The position numbers and the translations under genes were made by a program. This document shows, one piece after another, positions 43,832 to 53,836 of a stretch of DNA of 64,000 nt. The first letter of the stretch is position 1. Each line of letters begins with the position of its first letter. The notes beneath the pieces are model-generated. The model worked only from the letters and a program-made list of their open reading frames with translations. It was not told the DNA's origin and made no database searches. Source of the stretch: Kocuria rhizophila DC2201. GTDB lineage: Bacteria > Actinomycetota > Actinomycetes > Actinomycetales > Micrococcaceae. The stretch lies in the NCBI RefSeq assembly GCF_000010285.1, contig NC_010617.1:2542001-2606000 (forward strand), written 5' to 3'.

Positions 43832-43867
43832 AGTATAGTTGCGTGCTTTTTGGTTGTCCACAACCAA
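43832..43867 (-). promoter_or_regulatory. ohr promoter with palindromic operator
   Basis: Minus-strand -35 TGGACA (43855-43860), 17-base spacer, -10 TATACT (43832-43837). The perfect palindrome TTGGTTGT-CC-ACAACCAA (43850-43867) covers the -35, the placement expected for a repressor. The wider 371-base spacer (43637-44007) holds the ohr leader, this site, and nothing else recognisable. Confidence 0.75.
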
Positions 43868-44007
43868 TATATCGGCAATGGTCCGCGGTCGGCGCCGCCG
43901 TTGCCGGTGACCCGATGCGTTCCGGGGCAGGGCGAGGGACGTGCCCGGCGGCTTCCCCCGCCCCGGAAAGACACCCGAGACGGAGGAGACCGATCAGGCT
44001 CGATGGA

Positions 44008-45084
44008 TCAGAGCCCCTCCCCGGAGGGTGAGACCAGGATCTTGACCGCGGTCTCATTGCGATGGATCAGGGTTTCGAAACCCTCCTCCACCAGACCGTC
44101 CACCCCGATCTTGCCGGTGATGAACGGCGCCAGGTCGATCTTCCCGGATTCCACCAGTTCGATGGTGGCCGGGTGCGAGTTCACATAGGCGATGGTGCCC
44201 CGTAGGTCGATCTCCTTCATCACGAGCTTGTGCATGTCAAAGTCCGCGCGCTTGCCCCAGATGGATACGACCACGAGCACGCCGGTGGGCCGTAGTACAT
44301 CCATGAGGGTGTCCAGCACCACTTGCACACTGGTGCACTCGAAGGCCACGTCCGCGCCCTTGCCGTTCGTGAGCCTTCGGACCTCCTGGGCGACATCTAC
44401 CTCCCGGGGATCCAGGGCGTAGTCAGCCACGCCCGTATCCAAGGCCTTCTGCCGCCGCAGCGGGCTGAGCTCGGACACGACCACGGTGACGCTCAGGGCC
44501 TTCAGCACCGCAGCGGTCAGGAGGCCGATGGGCCCGGCGCCGCCCACAACGGCAACGTCCCCGGCCTTGGCCCCGGAGCGCTCCGCCGCGTGGTATCCCA
44601 CCGAGAGCGGTTCGATCAGGGCGGCCTGGTCCAGTGGCACAACATCAGACACGGGGTGCACCCATCGACGCCGCACAGCGATCTTCTCGCCGAGACCACC
44701 CCCGCCTCCGGCCAGGCCGATGAAGTTCATGTCGCGGGAGAGGTGGTAGTCCTTGCTCTCGGGCCCGGTGTCCACGTCCTCGCCGATGATGTAGGGCTCC
44801 ACAACCACGTGCTGGCCCACCCGCAGATCGCCCACTCCGTCGCCGAGCTCGTAGATCACCCCGGAGAATTCATGTCCCATGGTCACAGGCGCGGTCTCGC
44901 CGGAAATCGGATGAGGGGTGTCCGGGGTGGGACAGAAGATCGGGCCCTCGAGGTACTCGTGGAGGTCGGTGCCGCAGATGCCGCACCACGCGACATCGAT
45001 TCCCACCATGCCGGGACCGACCTCGGGCTCGGGCAGTTCGTCGATTCGAATGTCATTGCGTCCGTAGTAGCGCGCCGCTCTCAT
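44008..45084 (-). CDS. Zinc-dependent alcohol dehydrogenase, 2,3-butanediol dehydrogenase-like
   Basis: 358 aa medium-chain dehydrogenase. Catalytic zinc ligands are in WCGICGTDLHEY and MGHEFSGVI, and the NAD fold motif is VVGGAGPIGLLTAA. The longer loop GPIFCPTPDTPHPISGETAP before the GHE motif is typical of (R,R)-butanediol dehydrogenases. The usual four-cysteine structural zinc site is absent, also as in that group. Divergent from an ascorbate-type PTS, so it may oxidise a polyol or its phosphate imported by that system. Codon use looks less GC-extreme than in the flanks. Confidence 0.85.
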   Translation of the reverse strand: MRAARYYGRNDIRIDELPEPEVGPGMVGIDVAWCGICGTDLHEYLEGPIFCPTPDTPHPISGETAPVTMGHEFSGVIYELGDGVGDLRVGQHVVVEPYIIGEDVDTGPESKDYHLSRDMNFIGLAGGGGGLGEKIAVRRRWVHPVSDVVPLDQAALIEPLSVGYHAAERSGAKAGDVAVVGGAGPIGLLTAAVLKALSVTVVVSELSPLRRQKALDTGVADYALDPREVDVAQEVRRLTNGKGADVAFECTSVQVVLDTLMDVLRPTGVLVVVSIWGKRADFDMHKLVMKEIDLRGTIAYVNSHPATIELVESGKIDLAPFITGKIGVDGLVEEGFETLIHRNETAVKILVSPSGEGL

Positions 45085-45392
45085 GGAATCTCCTCACCTT
45101 GACGAGCGCGGACGCCCCGCGCCCTGACACTAATTCTAAGCCTTGTGCGCACAGATTCGAGGGTGCGGCGAGGGGACTGCCCATGGAGGGCAGACGTCCC
45201 GGGAGACGCTGCGCAGTGCGTGCACGAACTCCCGAACTGGGGAGCAGGGTGCCAGTAGCATCAGCCTGGGCAGCACCGAACGCCGGCGTGGGTGCAGGAC
45301 ACTCTTGAAAGCATTCTGGTTTCCCGAGCGCCACCGCATTCAGGGTGCTGCCCCGGATTCCCGGCGTGACCATCGATCCAGGAGGAACCCCA
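45085..45392. promoter_or_regulatory. Divergent control region of the dehydrogenase and PTS genes
   Basis: 308 bases without a gene. TGTGCGCACA (45144-45153) is a perfect palindrome near the dehydrogenase side, next to TAGAAT on the minus strand, a possible -10 for that gene. AGGAGG precedes the PTS start at the other end. No regulator gene is adjacent, so the controlling protein must be encoded elsewhere. Confidence 0.4.
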
Positions 45393-46232
45393 GTGTCAGA
45401 CCTCAGCGGCCTCGTCCCCACCTCGGCCATCCGGCTCGACGCCTCCGCGACAGACTGGCGGGATGCCATACGGCTCTCTGGTGACCTGTTGACGGCGGCG
45501 GGTACTGCGGGGCCCTCGTACACAGAAGCGATGATCGAGGTCGTGGAGGAGCACGGGCCGTACATCGTGATCGCCCCGGGTTTCGCTCTGGCCCATGCAC
45601 GCCCGGACGGGTCCGTGGCCCGCACCGGCCTGTCGTTCGTCAGGCTGAGTGAGCCCGTGGAGTTCGGCAACAAGGCCAACGACCCCGTGCAGCTGGTGAT
45701 GGCCCTGGCGTCCGTGGACTCGAAGGCGCACCAGAAGGCTCTCGCCTCGCTCGCCCGGGTGCTGGGCACCCCGGAACGTCGGCTCGCCCTGGACAATGCG
45801 ACGTCGCCGGAAGGCGTGCTCGCCGCGCTGGAAACCGGGTCCGGGGCCAAGAAGAACCCGAGAGCGGTTCCAGCACCCGCGGTTTCTGGCGCCGCCAACG
45901 AAACGGCCCCCACGTCCGAGTCCGGGAGTTCCGACCAAGTCCCCTCCAAGGGGCTCGTGCTGACCGTGTGCGGCAACGGTCTGGGGACCAGCCTGTTCCT
46001 GAAGAACACGGCCGAACAGGTTCTGGACAGGTGGGGGTGGAGCCCCTATTTGACCATTGAGGCCACAGACACCATCTCCGCGAAAGGGCGTGCCAAGGAA
46101 GCAGACTTCCTCCTGACCTCCCAGGCCATTGCACAAACGCTGGGGGACGTCGGTGTGCCGGTCGAGATCATTGAGAACTTCACCTCCCAGGAGGAGATCG
46201 ATGCCGCCATGCGACATCGGTACGCCGTCTGA
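45393..46232 (+). CDS. PTS EIIA-EIIB fusion, ascorbate (Ula/Sga) type
   Basis: 279 aa. The N-terminal EIIA domain (about 1-150) has the phosphorylated His in ALAHARPDGSV. A Ser/Ala-rich linker (about 155-195) leads to the EIIB domain, with phospho-Cys in VLTVCGNGLGTSLFLK (about 196-279). GTG 45393 follows AGGAGG at seven bases. It passes phosphate from HPr to the sugar carried by the EIIC encoded next. Enzyme I and HPr are not in the window. E. coli keeps UlaC and UlaB separate; here they are one chain. Confidence 0.9.
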   Translation: MSDLSGLVPTSAIRLDASATDWRDAIRLSGDLLTAAGTAGPSYTEAMIEVVEEHGPYIVIAPGFALAHARPDGSVARTGLSFVRLSEPVEFGNKANDPVQLVMALASVDSKAHQKALASLARVLGTPERRLALDNATSPEGVLAALETGSGAKKNPRAVPAPAVSGAANETAPTSESGSSDQVPSKGLVLTVCGNGLGTSLFLKNTAEQVLDRWGWSPYLTIEATDTISAKGRAKEADFLLTSQAIAQTLGDVGVPVEIIENFTSQEEIDAAMRHRYAV

Positions 46233-46282
46233 CCCCCTGCCCCCTTCGAGCCCTCTCGTCCTCTCCATTGGAAGAACCACCC

Positions 46283-47869
46283 ATGAATGTTCTGGTCGCA
46301 ACCTCGCAGTTCCTCGTCAACGAGATCCTCAGCGTGCCCGCCTACCTCATCGGCATCATCACGGCCATCGGCCTGATCGCGCTGCGCAAGAGCGCGGGGC
46401 AGGTTGCTGGCGGGGCCATCAAGGCAATCCTCGGGTTCCTGCTCATCGGGGCAGGCGCCACGCTGGTGGCGGCCTCGCTCACGCCCCTGGGCACCATGAT
46501 TCAAGGCGCCCTCGGGGCCCAGGGAGTGGTGCCGACCAACGAGGCAATCGCTGGCATCGCCCAGCAGCAGTACGGGGCGCAGGTCTCCTGGCTGATGATC
46601 CTCGGGTTCGTAGTGGCCGTTCTTCTCGCGCGTTTCACACCCTTGCGCTACGTGTTCCTCACAGGACACCACTTGCTGTTCATGGCGACGCTGATCACGG
46701 TCGTGATGGCCTCCGCCGGGATGCCCACCCCGGTCGTGGTGATTCTCGGTGCGGTCCTGCTGGGGATCCTGATGGTGGCCCTGCCAGCTCTGGCACAACC
46801 GTGGACCCGCAAGGTCACGGGTGACGACTCCATAGCCATCGGGCACTTCGGAACGCTCGGGTACATCGCCTCGGGGGCCGTGGGCCGCTGGGTGGATCCG
46901 AGAGGGAAGAGCCGTTCCACGGAGGAGATCAAGGTCCCGGAAGGTCTGCGGTTCCTGCGCGATTCCATGGTCGCCACGGCACTGTCCATGGTGGTCATGT
47001 ACGTCATCGTGGCCGTGGTCTACCTGTTTCGCGCTGGGTCGGAAACCGCGTTCCAGGCGTTCGAGGGCGGGGCAACGAACGCGGGGAACTACATCATGCA
47101 GGCCGTCACGCAGGGCCTGCAGTTCGGCATCGCCGTTGCGGTCATCCTGTTCGGTGTACGAACCATCCTCGGCGAGCTGGTGCCGGCCTTCCAGGGAATC
47201 GCCGCGAAAGTGGTTCCCGGTGCCGTACCCGCACTGGACGCTCCGATTGTCTTCCCGTTCGCTCAGAACGCCGTGCTCATCGGCTTCATTTCGAGTTTCG
47301 TGGGCGGCCTCGTGGGCCTGCTACTGCTGGGGACGGTCTTTGGACCGATGTTCGGCCTCGCACTGATCCTTCCGGGGCTGGTGCCCCACTTCTTCACTGG
47401 CGGCGCCGCAGGTGTCTACGGAAACGCGACGGGAGGTCGCCGCGGCGCAGTGGCCGGCGCATTCGTCAACGGTCTTCTGGTAACTTTCCTGCCCGCGCTG
47501 CTGCTCAAGGTCCTGGGCAGTTTCGGATCCGAGAACACCACGTTCGGAGACACCGACTTCGGGTGGTTCGGCATCCTCATCGGCTACGGCGCCAAGCCCG
47601 GCGTGGTCCTGGGCTCGATCATCCTCGCGCTCATCGGCCTGGCCCTGCTGATCGGAGCCATTGTCGTGCAGAAGCGAGTGGTCCGTGGCGGTTGGGATCC
47701 CTCCCCCGCCCGCGTCGCGTCACCAGCCGGAACTGCCACCGCAGTTGCGGCTGACAACTCCACGGGTAGCCTCACCTCCGGTGCAGAAGGAGCCACGAGC
47801 GGGAAGACCTACCCAAAAATTACGCCACCCGAAGGCGCGCCGGTCCCGCCGCCTACGCTTGCCCCATGA
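46283..47869 (+). CDS. ulaA: PTS EIIC, ascorbate-specific (UlaA/SgaT) family
   Basis: 528 aa permease with about 11 hydrophobic helices. AGQVAGGAIKAILGFLLIGAG near the N-terminus and the half containing TGHHLLFMATLITVVMA, then PHFFTGGAAGVYGNATGGRR are strong family matches. ATG 46283 has GGAAGA eight bases upstream; a TTG at 46268 is the alternative. The C-terminal 50 residues are a Pro/Thr/Ser tail whose final codons overlap the next gene. The true substrate may be ascorbate or another sugar or polyol. Confidence 0.9.
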   Translation: MNVLVATSQFLVNEILSVPAYLIGIITAIGLIALRKSAGQVAGGAIKAILGFLLIGAGATLVAASLTPLGTMIQGALGAQGVVPTNEAIAGIAQQQYGAQVSWLMILGFVVAVLLARFTPLRYVFLTGHHLLFMATLITVVMASAGMPTPVVVILGAVLLGILMVALPALAQPWTRKVTGDDSIAIGHFGTLGYIASGAVGRWVDPRGKSRSTEEIKVPEGLRFLRDSMVATALSMVVMYVIVAVVYLFRAGSETAFQAFEGGATNAGNYIMQAVTQGLQFGIAVAVILFGVRTILGELVPAFQGIAAKVVPGAVPALDAPIVFPFAQNAVLIGFISSFVGGLVGLLLLGTVFGPMFGLALILPGLVPHFFTGGAAGVYGNATGGRRGAVAGAFVNGLLVTFLPALLLKVLGSFGSENTTFGDTDFGWFGILIGYGAKPGVVLGSIILALIGLALLIGAIVVQKRVVRGGWDPSPARVASPAGTATAVAADNSTGSLTSGAEGATSGKTYPKITPPEGAPVPPPTLAP

Positions 47870-48534
47870 CCTCCTCCACCACCCACCGCTTCACCGGCCA
47901 CATCGCCGGCGTCGGCACCTCCGGGGGCACCCGCCTGGTGCTCGGCTGCTGGGACCGCACCCCGCAGGGTCCGTTCGCGGACGTCATGGTCGCCCATCCG
48001 GACGGCCGCCGCGAGCTGCTGGCTCCCAACGACTGGGTGGCCGGGTTCGTCTCGGACACCTACACCTTCGACACCGTCACCCGCGTCCCCGTGAACGTGC
48101 ATCGCACCGGCTTCTCCCGCGCCTCACGCTGGACCGTCACCGCAGGACCCCTCACGTGGCAGTTCAGCGTGGGTCCGCGCTCACCGCTGGGCTACCTGCT
48201 GCAGTCCGTGCCGCGCCCCCTGGGCACTTCCCTGCCGTTCGCGCACCTCTCGGACCCGGTGGCCCGCCGGGTGATGCCCGGTGTGCGCACCCTGGGCACC
48301 GCGGGCAACGACCGCACCGAGTGGTACTCCGCCTACGACCTGCACGCCATCACGTTCTCCCGTACCGCATGGGACGGCCGCGACCTGGGCACGCTCACGG
48401 ACATGACCCCTCCCCCGGACTTCGGTTTCAGCTCCACCCCGCGCCGGCCCAGCCTCACCGCCCTGACCAGCACTGTCCGTGTGCCCGACGCCGCTGCGCT
48501 CACCTCCCCGACGCGGGGCCCGGAACTCGGGTGA
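47866..48534 (+). CDS. Conserved-looking hypothetical protein
   Basis: 222 aa, MTSSTTHRFTGHIAGVGTSG with VLGCWDRTPQGPFADVMVAH, AGFVSDTYTFDTVTRVPVNV and WTVTAGPLTWQFSVGPRSPL. Predominantly beta-strand, soluble, no signal peptide or catalytic motif that I recognise. Start ATG 47866 overlaps the EIIC stop (ATGA) and its own stop overlaps the next start (GTGA), so translation of the three is linked. It marks the right edge of the PTS island, and its composition is again that of the host. Confidence 0.65.
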   Translation: MTSSTTHRFTGHIAGVGTSGGTRLVLGCWDRTPQGPFADVMVAHPDGRRELLAPNDWVAGFVSDTYTFDTVTRVPVNVHRTGFSRASRWTVTAGPLTWQFSVGPRSPLGYLLQSVPRPLGTSLPFAHLSDPVARRVMPGVRTLGTAGNDRTEWYSAYDLHAITFSRTAWDGRDLGTLTDMTPPPDFGFSSTPRRPSLTALTSTVRVPDAAALTSPTRGPELG

Positions 48535-49163
48535 GCGCCGTCGACGAACCGGCAGAACTGCGTCGACTGAGACCGGAGGACGCGCCGGCACTCCAGGAGC
48601 TGCTCGAGGCGACCCCCGGCTACACCCGCCGGATCAGTGGACACGCGCCCCTCCCCGGCGACGCCGCCGAGATCCTTTCCACGCTCCCGCCCGGCCTCGC
48701 ACGCGAACAGAAGTACGACGTCGGGCTGTTCCGCGGGCCCGCCTTGGCAGCCATGGCCGACGTCATCCGCAATTTCCCCGAGGAGCATCACGCTCACATC
48801 GGCCTGCTGCTCGTACGGCAGGACCACCAGGGAGAGGGCCTCGGGCGGGCGATGCATGATGCCGTCACGAACCTCGTGAGCGACTGGCCCGAGGTGACTA
48901 CCCTGCGCCTGGGGATCGTGGAGACCAGCGCGGCGAGCGCCGTCGGCTTCTGGCGGGCCCTGGGATACGAGCCCACGGGCGAGACCGCGCCGTACGAGAA
49001 CGACGAGGTGCGCAGCCGTGTGACCCTGTGGGAACGACCGGTGCGCCCGACCCCACCACCCCATGAGAGGACCGCGGCACGACCCGGAACTGGTTCGGGC
49101 AGGGTGGAGGAAACTACGCCGCCTGCCGCCCCGGCTGCCCGGCGGAATTGGGCGCAGAACTGA
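48531..49163 (+). CDS. GNAT-family acetyltransferase with abnormal C-terminal tail
   Basis: 210 aa. LRRLRPEDAPALQELLEATP opens it; acetyl-CoA motif LLLVRQDHQGEGLGRAMHDA, then LRLGIVETSAASAVGFWRAL with GYEPTGE. The domain ends near residue 172 (VTLWERPV). The remaining 38 residues (Pro/Arg/Thr-rich) are read out of frame through the start of a dead methyltransferase gene, suggesting that the native stop was lost. GTG 48531 overlaps the preceding stop. Confidence 0.8.
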   Translation: MSAVDEPAELRRLRPEDAPALQELLEATPGYTRRISGHAPLPGDAAEILSTLPPGLAREQKYDVGLFRGPALAAMADVIRNFPEEHHAHIGLLLVRQDHQGEGLGRAMHDAVTNLVSDWPEVTTLRLGIVETSAASAVGFWRALGYEPTGETAPYENDEVRSRVTLWERPVRPTPPPHERTAARPGTGSGRVEETTPPAAPAARRNWAQN

Positions 49164-49458
49164 CGCGGATCACCCCGCGGCGGGGCACCGCGGTGGACGT
49201 GGGCTGCGGGACCGGCCGACTCACGGGCTTGCTGGCCGAACACTTCACGCACGTGATCGGCGTGGAGCCCGGTGAGGATCAACTCGCTCACGCCACCCCC
49301 GCGGACGGCATCGGTTGCGTGCACGCAATGGCGGGGGCCCGCCCGTGGCCGACGGCAGCGCCGATCTCACCGAGGCGTGGGGCGAACCGTCCCGGCCGCG
49401 CAACATCCTCTGGCCCATCACCGTGCGGGCGGGCAGGCTGGACGGGGAGTCCCGATAG
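49088..49458 (+). pseudogene. Class I SAM-dependent methyltransferase remnant
   Basis: One frame gives NWFGQGGGNYAACRPGCPAE, LGAELTRITPRRGTAVDVGC and GTGRLTGLLAEHFTHVIGVE, carrying motif I VDVGCGTG. After about 49340 the continuation is in another frame: VADGSADLTEAWGEPSRPRN then ILWPITVRAGRLDGESR and stop (49456-49458). The middle of the protein, about 100 residues between ADL and EAW in family members, is missing. The gene has therefore both a frameshift and an internal deletion. Confidence 0.75.
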
Positions 49459-49544
49459 GTGCCGACGGCCCTGCCCGCCGGCGGGAGCACAACTCCTGAC
49501 CGGTGCCGACGGCTTGCCCGGTAGCTAGAGTCGCGTGCAAAAAC

Positions 49545-49607
49545 TGAGTTAAAGCAGATTTTGAGCCGATCTGGGCCGGAAATCCGCTTTCACTCAGTTA
49601 AAGCAGG
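49545..49607. repeat. AT-richer hairpin element B
   Basis: TGAGT-T-AAAGC-A-GATTT (49545-49561) pairs with AAATC-C-GCTTT-C-ACTCA (49580-49596), a 17-base stem with two mismatches and an 18-base loop. GTTAAAGCAG then recurs directly downstream (49597-49606). Related in sequence to element A at 18601-18642. It lies between the methyltransferase remnant and the VanW gene and could also act as a terminator. Confidence 0.6.
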
Positions 49608-49634
49608 TCCCTCATTACCCCCGGGACCGGCGGG

Positions 49635-50555
49635 TCAGGCCCGCAGCGACTCCAGGTTCCTAGCAGACTCCATCGTCTTGGCCGAATCAGGGGAGCGGGC
49701 AGAGCGGGGCCTCTCCGGCAGGATCGGAGCGGTCACCAGATCCGGGGAGTAGCAGACCAGCGCGTCGTTCTCGAGCAACCGCTCCGTCCTGATCACGTCC
49801 CCCGTGCGCTTGGAGCGGGCCTCCCGCAGCACCACGTTGTGCCGGCGCACCTGCTCCTCACCCGTCGCGGGATCCGTGGTGCGGTAGAAGTACGCCTCGT
49901 CCTCGCGGATGTGGAACTTCTCCGGCCAGGTGTCGTCCGAGAGCAGCTGACCGCGCAGGTACTCGTCGTCCACGCACACGCGGAACTGGTAGCTCTGCCC
50001 GGTGTCGTTGCGCAGCCGGTAGTCCAGGAAGTTGTAGATGATGGACGTCCCGGTCCCGAACGGGATCTGACGTTTGAAGTCGGGGAACAGGTCCAGTCCG
50101 CTGTGGTGGTGGTGCTCCACCACGGTCAGGGGCGAGTGCAGCGCCATCCAGTGCAGCAGGTTGGTGAACTGGCACATGCCTCCACCGATCCCCACGTCCG
50201 CGTGGTCGCCGTTGATCACCACGCCCGGCAGGTATCCGCGGGAACGCGTGGGATTGCCCACGAGCCGCCAGAAGGAGAACGTCTGCCCCGGGCGGATCAC
50301 GATCCCGTCCACGAGCGGCGCGGACAGTGCCAGCGAGCGGGCCTTGCCCTCCTGGAGGTCCAGCTCGGTGTTGCCGAGCGTGCGCCGGATGAGTGAGTTG
50401 TGGCGGTAGACCTTCACGGGCAGGTCCTCGGACGAACGCGCGGCGGCGAAGGCCCCGCGTCTGCCGAGGTCCTTCGCGCGGCGCTGCCATCTCTGGCGCT
50501 GCACCGCAATGCGGTAGGTCAGTGGGGAGATCTCCGAGAAAAGTTTGCGTCCCAT
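49635..50555 (-). CDS. VanW-family protein
   Basis: 306 aa. The VanW block is complete: IRPGQTFSFWRLVGNPTRSR, DVGIGGGMCQFTNLLHWMAL and VVEHHHHSGLDLFPDFKRQI followed by PFGTGTSI. The domain was named from vancomycin-resistance operons, but its biochemical role is not established, and no vanA/H/X-type genes are present. It has no signal peptide. The C-terminal 40 residues after PDLVTAP are low-complexity. ATG 50555 begins MGRKLFSEISPLTYR. Confidence 0.85.
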   Translation of the reverse strand: MGRKLFSEISPLTYRIAVQRQRWQRRAKDLGRRGAFAAARSSEDLPVKVYRHNSLIRRTLGNTELDLQEGKARSLALSAPLVDGIVIRPGQTFSFWRLVGNPTRSRGYLPGVVINGDHADVGIGGGMCQFTNLLHWMALHSPLTVVEHHHHSGLDLFPDFKRQIPFGTGTSIIYNFLDYRLRNDTGQSYQFRVCVDDEYLRGQLLSDDTWPEKFHIREDEAYFYRTTDPATGEEQVRRHNVVLREARSKRTGDVIRTERLLENDALVCYSPDLVTAPILPERPRSARSPDSAKTMESARNLESLRA

Positions 50556-50621
50556 GGACCCAGCGTAGGAACGCCCGCAGCTATTCGCAATAGCAAACTA
50601 ACGTCTTTTCATGGGCCACCC

Positions 50622-51209
50622 TCAGCGCCGTGCGACCCGTGCCTCGAGTCCCGCCTTCACGGAGGGCCACTCGTGTTCGAGCACCGAGTACACCACGGTG
50701 TCCCGCAGCACCCCGTTGCGCTCCAACCGGTCCGCGCGCAGCACGCCGTCCAGGCGCGCGCCGAGCCGCTCGATCGCCGCCCGCGACTGCTGATTGGCCC
50801 AGCTCGTCTCGTAGCGCACGCAGCGGCACCCGAGATCCTCGAACGCGTGGGTCATGAGCAGCAGCTTGGACTCGGCGTTCGTCCCCGTCCCGTGGGTGGA
50901 CGCCCGGTTCCACGTGTGCCCCACACTCACGCGCGGCACGTCCCACTGCGGGTCGTAGAACGTGGTCATCCCCAGCACGGCGCCGTCCGCCTGCCGCACG
51001 GTCACGAAGGGCAGCATGGATCCCTCGTCCTGCCACGTGAGCCGCTGCTCCACGGCAGCCGCCATCCCGTCCGGGTCCGCGACGCTCGTGGACCAGCGCT
51101 CCCACATGCGCCCGTCCTCGGTGGCCCCGATCAGCCCGTCCAGGTGCTCGCGGCTGAGGGGTTCCAGGCGGACCAGCCGCCCACGCAGTGTCACCGGTGT
51201 CCACGTCAT
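50622..51209 (-). CDS. GNAT acetyltransferase, RimJ/RimL type
   Basis: 195 aa. Opening VTLRGRLVRLEPLSREHLDG and the acetyl-CoA region GTNAESKLLLMTHAFEDLGC with RYETSWANQQSRAAIERLGA are typical of ribosomal-protein-type acetyltransferases, here with the R/Q-x-x-G-x-G loop replaced by HGTGTNAE. Possible targets are protein N-termini or a small molecule. It is divergent from the catalase gene, with one intergenic dispersed-repeat copy between. Confidence 0.85.
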   Translation of the reverse strand: MTWTPVTLRGRLVRLEPLSREHLDGLIGATEDGRMWERWSTSVADPDGMAAAVEQRLTWQDEGSMLPFVTVRQADGAVLGMTTFYDPQWDVPRVSVGHTWNRASTHGTGTNAESKLLLMTHAFEDLGCRCVRYETSWANQQSRAAIERLGARLDGVLRADRLERNGVLRDTVVYSVLEHEWPSVKAGLEARVARR

Positions 51210-51221
51210 GGGATCACTGTC

Positions 51222-51247
51222 TCACGACGACGCCGCGCGGCCCGCGC
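51222..51247 (+). repeat. Intergenic copy of the dispersed repeat
   Basis: TCACGACGACGCCGCGCGGC around the exact core 51227-51236, thirteen bases upstream of the divergent acetyltransferase start. Confidence 0.6.
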
Positions 51248-51392
51248 GCGCAGCCCGTGACGGGTTCACAACCGCGCATGACGGCGACTGCCTCCCTACA
51301 GGTGTATGCCCACTCCCAAGGGTGCTGACAGGATGGGAGGACCACGTCGCACTCGTGACCGCGGCGTGCGTCAGCTTCGTAGGAGGATCGTT

Positions 51393-53612
<2,220 letters not shown>

Positions 53613-53635
53613 GGAACAACCGCAGCAGTTCACGT

Positions 53636-53678
53636 GGTTGCCCGCGGATCGTGACCCGGTCACGGCCCGCGGGCAACC
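53636..53678 (+). terminator. katE terminator
   Basis: Outer 12-base stem GGTTGCCCGCGG/CCGCGGGCAACC (53636-53647, 53667-53678) and inner GTGAC-CCG-GTCAC. Confidence 0.85.
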
Positions 53679-53836
53679 GCCTGCTCCCCCAGCCATCGCG
53701 TGTGCGGTAGGACGCCGTGCACACCGTGCCGACGATGCCGCCCAACCCGGTGCGCATCGCCGGCGGCACGTCCGCCAGCGGGCCACCCGACCCGTGGACG
53801 GACCACTCAACGACTTGTTCACGGGAGACCACCACC

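Noticed and set aside
49635-50555. VanW as evidence of vancomycin resistance
   Set aside because: VanW-domain proteins are widespread and no vanHAX or vanRS genes are nearby. The name does not imply resistance here.
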